53,753 nt of DNA, from assembly GCA_903916595.1 (NCBI GenBank), contig CAIWXI010000120.1, positions 1 through 53,753 of the forward strand, in the 5' to 3' direction. Shown piece after piece: positions 51,419-53,753 of this stretch (its first letter is position 1; every line of letters starts with the position of its first letter). The position numbers and the translations under genes were made by a program. This DNA is from an uncultured Bacteroidales bacterium. GTDB lineage: Bacteria > Bacteroidota > Bacteroidia > Bacteroidales > FEN-979. The notes below the pieces were generated by a model. It was not told the DNA's origin and made no database searches. It saw only the letters and a program-made list of their open reading frames with translations.

Positions 51419-51440
51419 AAAGGTATTATTAAATAATAAG

Positions 51441-51472
51441 TTGTCGGCCGGAAGTGATATTTTGTATTTTTA
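51441..51472 (+). promoter_or_regulatory. Near-consensus promoter of the TPR/LuxR gene
   Basis: TTG (51441-51443), 21 bp, then TATTTTTA (51465-51472), which fits TAnnTTTG except for the last base. The start codon is 22 bp further, with GGAGA as ribosome-binding site. Confidence 0.4.
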
Positions 51473-51493
51473 CAGCCCATTTGCAGGAGAACA

Positions 51494-53281
51494 ATGATGC
51501 TCCCAACACGCCTGAGGCAATTACGCTACACGTTATCCGCGACGATGTTCGCTGTCATGCTTGTATTCCAGGGATTTGGCAATGAGAACCCCGACAGCCT
51601 TCTTAAGCTCGCCAGGACAGCTTCGGGGAAAGACAAGTTCTACGTTCTCAAAGCCCTCAGCAAAATTTACAAGGCAACGGATCTTTTAAAATCACTTGAT
51701 TACGCCGAACAGCAAAGAAAGCTGGCTGCTGAAATGAAAAACAGGGAGCTTGAGGCAGAAGCCATGTCAGATATGGCAGTGCCCATTGTGATGATGCAGC
51801 AAAACAGACGCGCCATCCTTTTACTTCAGGAAAGCTTAAGCATTTATGATTCACTAGGCAATGAAAAAGGCAGCTGCAGGGTTCTGAACAGCCTCGGGCT
51901 CGCATGGAGCCAGAACGGCTCGATGGACAAAGCACTGCAGTGTTACTTGAAAGTCATCCCTTATTACACAAAACAAAAAATGACCGTAAACCTGGCACTT
52001 GTGTACATGAACATCGGCCTGAACTATGAACAACTAAAAAAACACGAGCAGGCGATCTCTGCCGGATTAAAAGCAAAGGAGATATTTACTTCATTGAACG
52101 ATGAACCCAGGCTCAATGATGTGACTGTGAACCTCGGCATAAGCTACCAGTCCCTGAATCGCTATGATGAAGCCCTGGCCTGTTTTGAAAAAGCCCTGGC
52201 TTATTACGAAAAAAAGCAAAACCTGTTCGGGATGGCCGTGACCACAACCAACCTTGTAAACTTGTATGAATCAAAAATGGATTATTCCAGGGCACAGCTG
52301 TGGTTTGCAAAGGCCCTGCCTCTTATCAGGGACGTACACAATACCTGGGCCGAAGCAAGCTTGTTCCTCGGCAGGGCTGTTCTGCAATACAACTTCGGGA
52401 AATTCAATGAAACCCTGCTCGACCTGGCAAAGGCAAATTCCCTTAACATAACAGCAGCGGATCCCGATTTGCAGTCCCAGATATTCCATTCGTATTACCT
52501 CGTTTACGACACCCTAAGGCAGGAACAGCTTGCACTGGATTACTTCAAGAAATATTCAGCCCTTAGCGATAGCCTGCGCCTGAAGGAAAATACCAGGATG
52601 ATCGAAGAGCTGACCATTGGCTTCGAGAGCGCTCAGAAGGAGGCCGAGAACAAGATCCTGAGGCAGGACATCAAAGCTTCCAAACTAAAACTGCAATTGC
52701 TGATAGGATTGATTGTTGCAATCCTCCTAACCAGTTTCCTCATTATCAGATTACTAAAACTACAGCACAGGAACCTGGAGCTGAAAAACAAACAGGCCGA
52801 GCATGAGAAAAAGCTGAAAGAAGCTGAGCTGGAAAAATTATCGGTCGAACTGCAGCTCAAGGACCAGGAACTGGTTTACCAGACCATGCTGAGACTGGAC
52901 CTCACGCAGATAAACCGTTCGGTACAGGAAAAACTGGTCCCCTTCAGTTTGAAAATCTCCGGCAAAAAAGACCAGAGTGAATTCATGCAGGTCATGCAGG
53001 AAATTACCCGTGAAGCCGGCAAAGATCCCCTGGCCGATTTCGAGATCCTGTTCACCCAGCTGCATAAGTCCTTTTACGAGAAGCTGATCGGCAGTTACAG
53101 CGCACTCTCGAAAACCGAATTGCAGGTTTGTGCAATGATACGGATGAACCTTGCCACAAAAGACATGGCCCGCATGATGAACCTCTCGGCCGCGAGCATC
53201 GACATGACCCGTCACCGGCTCAGGCAGAAACTAAACCTCGAACAAAAAGACAACCTCACCACCTTCCTGATGGGAATTTAA
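51494..53281 (+). CDS. TPR-containing membrane regulator with LuxR-type HTH
   Basis: 595 residues; ATG 51494 (or 51497) after AGGAGA. An N-terminal hydrophobic export signal (SATMFAVMLVFQGFG) precedes six or more TPR units (MNIGLNYEQLKKHEQAISAGLKA, YDEALACFEKALAYYEKK). A membrane helix (LQLLIGLIVAILLTSFLIIRLL), a long coiled coil (HEKKLKEAELEKLSVELQL) and a C-terminal HTH (KTELQVCAMIRMNLATKDM) follow. It has the same tail design as the propeller regulator at 40528-43407. A direct periplasm-to-DNA signalling protein is inferred. Confidence 0.88.
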   Translation: MMLPTRLRQLRYTLSATMFAVMLVFQGFGNENPDSLLKLARTASGKDKFYVLKALSKIYKATDLLKSLDYAEQQRKLAAEMKNRELEAEAMSDMAVPIVMMQQNRRAILLLQESLSIYDSLGNEKGSCRVLNSLGLAWSQNGSMDKALQCYLKVIPYYTKQKMTVNLALVYMNIGLNYEQLKKHEQAISAGLKAKEIFTSLNDEPRLNDVTVNLGISYQSLNRYDEALACFEKALAYYEKKQNLFGMAVTTTNLVNLYESKMDYSRAQLWFAKALPLIRDVHNTWAEASLFLGRAVLQYNFGKFNETLLDLAKANSLNITAADPDLQSQIFHSYYLVYDTLRQEQLALDYFKKYSALSDSLRLKENTRMIEELTIGFESAQKEAENKILRQDIKASKLKLQLLIGLIVAILLTSFLIIRLLKLQHRNLELKNKQAEHEKKLKEAELEKLSVELQLKDQELVYQTMLRLDLTQINRSVQEKLVPFSLKISGKKDQSEFMQVMQEITREAGKDPLADFEILFTQLHKSFYEKLIGSYSALSKTELQVCAMIRMNLATKDMARMMNLSAASIDMTRHRLRQKLNLEQKDNLTTFLMGI

Positions 53282-53487
53282 AGCCTGAAATCCGGTCTTT
53301 TTAAGCCTGAAAACCACCTTTCGTTTTTCTTTCATTTTAGTTTAACTGTCTGCGGATGAGGCTATTCCTTGGCCAATTGTGGCTGGTCTGCAAGCCGTAA
53401 TCCGTCCGAATACCGAATTAAGGCATTGGGTTTCAGAAGGATATCTCCATATGAAAGATTTTGTAAAGGTTTTTGTGCCCCGGATTA
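53282..53487. other. Intergenic spacer, no gene seen
   Basis: AAGCCTGAAA occurs twice (about 53281 and 53302) right after the stop codon. Otherwise the sequence is A/T-rich with no clear structure or reading frame. Confidence 0.5.
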
Positions 53488-53519
53488 TTGACGTATAAAT
53501 GAAACAGGACTTATTTTTG
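53488..53519 (+). promoter_or_regulatory. Consensus-type Bacteroidota promoter for the IPT/TIG gene
   Basis: TTG (53488-53490), 21 bp, TATTTTTG (53512-53519), an exact TAnnTTTG match, 45 bp upstream of the start codon. Confidence 0.65.
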
Positions 53520-53564
53520 TCTTGATCATTTAACAGACTATTCACATTACCATACTAATTCCAT

Positions 53565-53753
53565 ATGAAAAACTCCCTTACCCACACTGTGAAACCAAAT
53601 GGCCGCTTTCGGCCTTCTGTAAAGATCAGCTTTTTCATGCTGATGTTTGTTGTTCTGGCTGTAAAGGCAATGGCCGTTCTGCCCACTATTACCTCCTTTA
53701 GCCCGTCAAGCGGGTCGGTAGGTACGCTGGTAACCATCACTGGTACCAACCTG
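53565..53753 (+). CDS. N-terminal start of an IPT/TIG-domain surface protein (3' end outside window)
   Basis: 63 codons from ATG 53565 run to the window edge without a stop. A long signal peptide (KISFFMLMFVVLAVKAMA) is followed by PTITSFSPSSGSVGTLVTIT, the standard beginning of an IPT/TIG (Ig-like, plexin, transcription factor) domain. Such Bacteroidota proteins are usually very large, multi-domain and surface exposed. Whether it has a FISUMP or T9SS end like the other surface genes cannot be seen. Confidence 0.85.
   Translation, partial: MKNSLTHTVKPNGRFRPSVKISFFMLMFVVLAVKAMAVLPTITSFSPSSGSVGTLVTITGTNL

Overview
The window looks like chromosomal DNA of an environmental member of the Bacteroidota. 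Two complete surface proteins carry type IX secretion (T9SS) C-terminal domains, and a remnant of a third is present. Many upstream regions carry the Bacteroidota -7 element TAnnTTTG. The typical families of the phylum are here: a LytS/LytTR pair, a propeller/Y_Y_Y/LuxR hybrid regulator, a FISUMP protein and an AAA/DUF4143 ATPase. I saw no rRNA, tRNA, transposase, phage gene or CRISPR array.

Layout: (1) 2-1513 is the 3' end of a PKD-like/FISUMP surface protein. (2) 1534-10278 (minus) is a seven-gene, nearly gapless operon encoding four PQQ-type beta-propeller proteins, an NHL-type propeller and a NapG/NapH-like pair of iron-sulfur proteins. (3) 10561-17196 holds housekeeping-type genes: a DEAD-box RNA helicase, ArfB, a patatin/Omp85 fusion and an ABC-F ATPase. 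(4) 17188-22579 (minus) encodes a Tat-type four-cluster ferredoxin, an NrfD-like membrane protein fused to Ig-like domains, a monohaem cytochrome c and a DUF2339-like membrane protein. A divergent Crp/Fnr regulator, with an exact FNR-type palindrome just upstream, is followed by a GT39-type glycosyltransferase and an HMA-AraC regulator. (5) 26422-34571 holds a DUF2202 lipoprotein and then an apparent operon: PqqD-like protein, ATP-grasp ligase, fold-III PLP decarboxylase, urea-transporter/M23 peptidase fusion, TPR/beta-barrel protein and TPR protein. (6) 34838-45231 (minus) carries a sensor kinase, a LytTR regulator, a membrane-tethered propeller/LuxR regulator and two modular T9SS proteins. 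(7) 45337-51418 (minus) is rich in LTxxQ (Spy/CpxP-like) periplasmic proteins and carries an ECF sigma factor, a small membrane protein and a Spy-like protein. (8) 51494-53281 is a TPR/LuxR membrane regulator, and 53565 onward starts an IPT/TIG surface protein.

The most striking feature is a set of short tandem arrays with 7-bp or 8-bp units. The heptamers CATCCTG, TTGGGGA and GATGTAC contain no stop in any frame of the strand read; three genes carry such arrays as seven-residue-periodic linkers. Octamer arrays (CACCATTT) sit between two divergent promoter boxes and inside the signal-peptide region of a TPR gene. That gene is now out of frame, in a way that gain of one unit would repair. The PqqD/ATP-grasp/decarboxylase/urea-transporter-M23 operon and the NrfD-Ig system are the best candidates for undescribed biochemistry.
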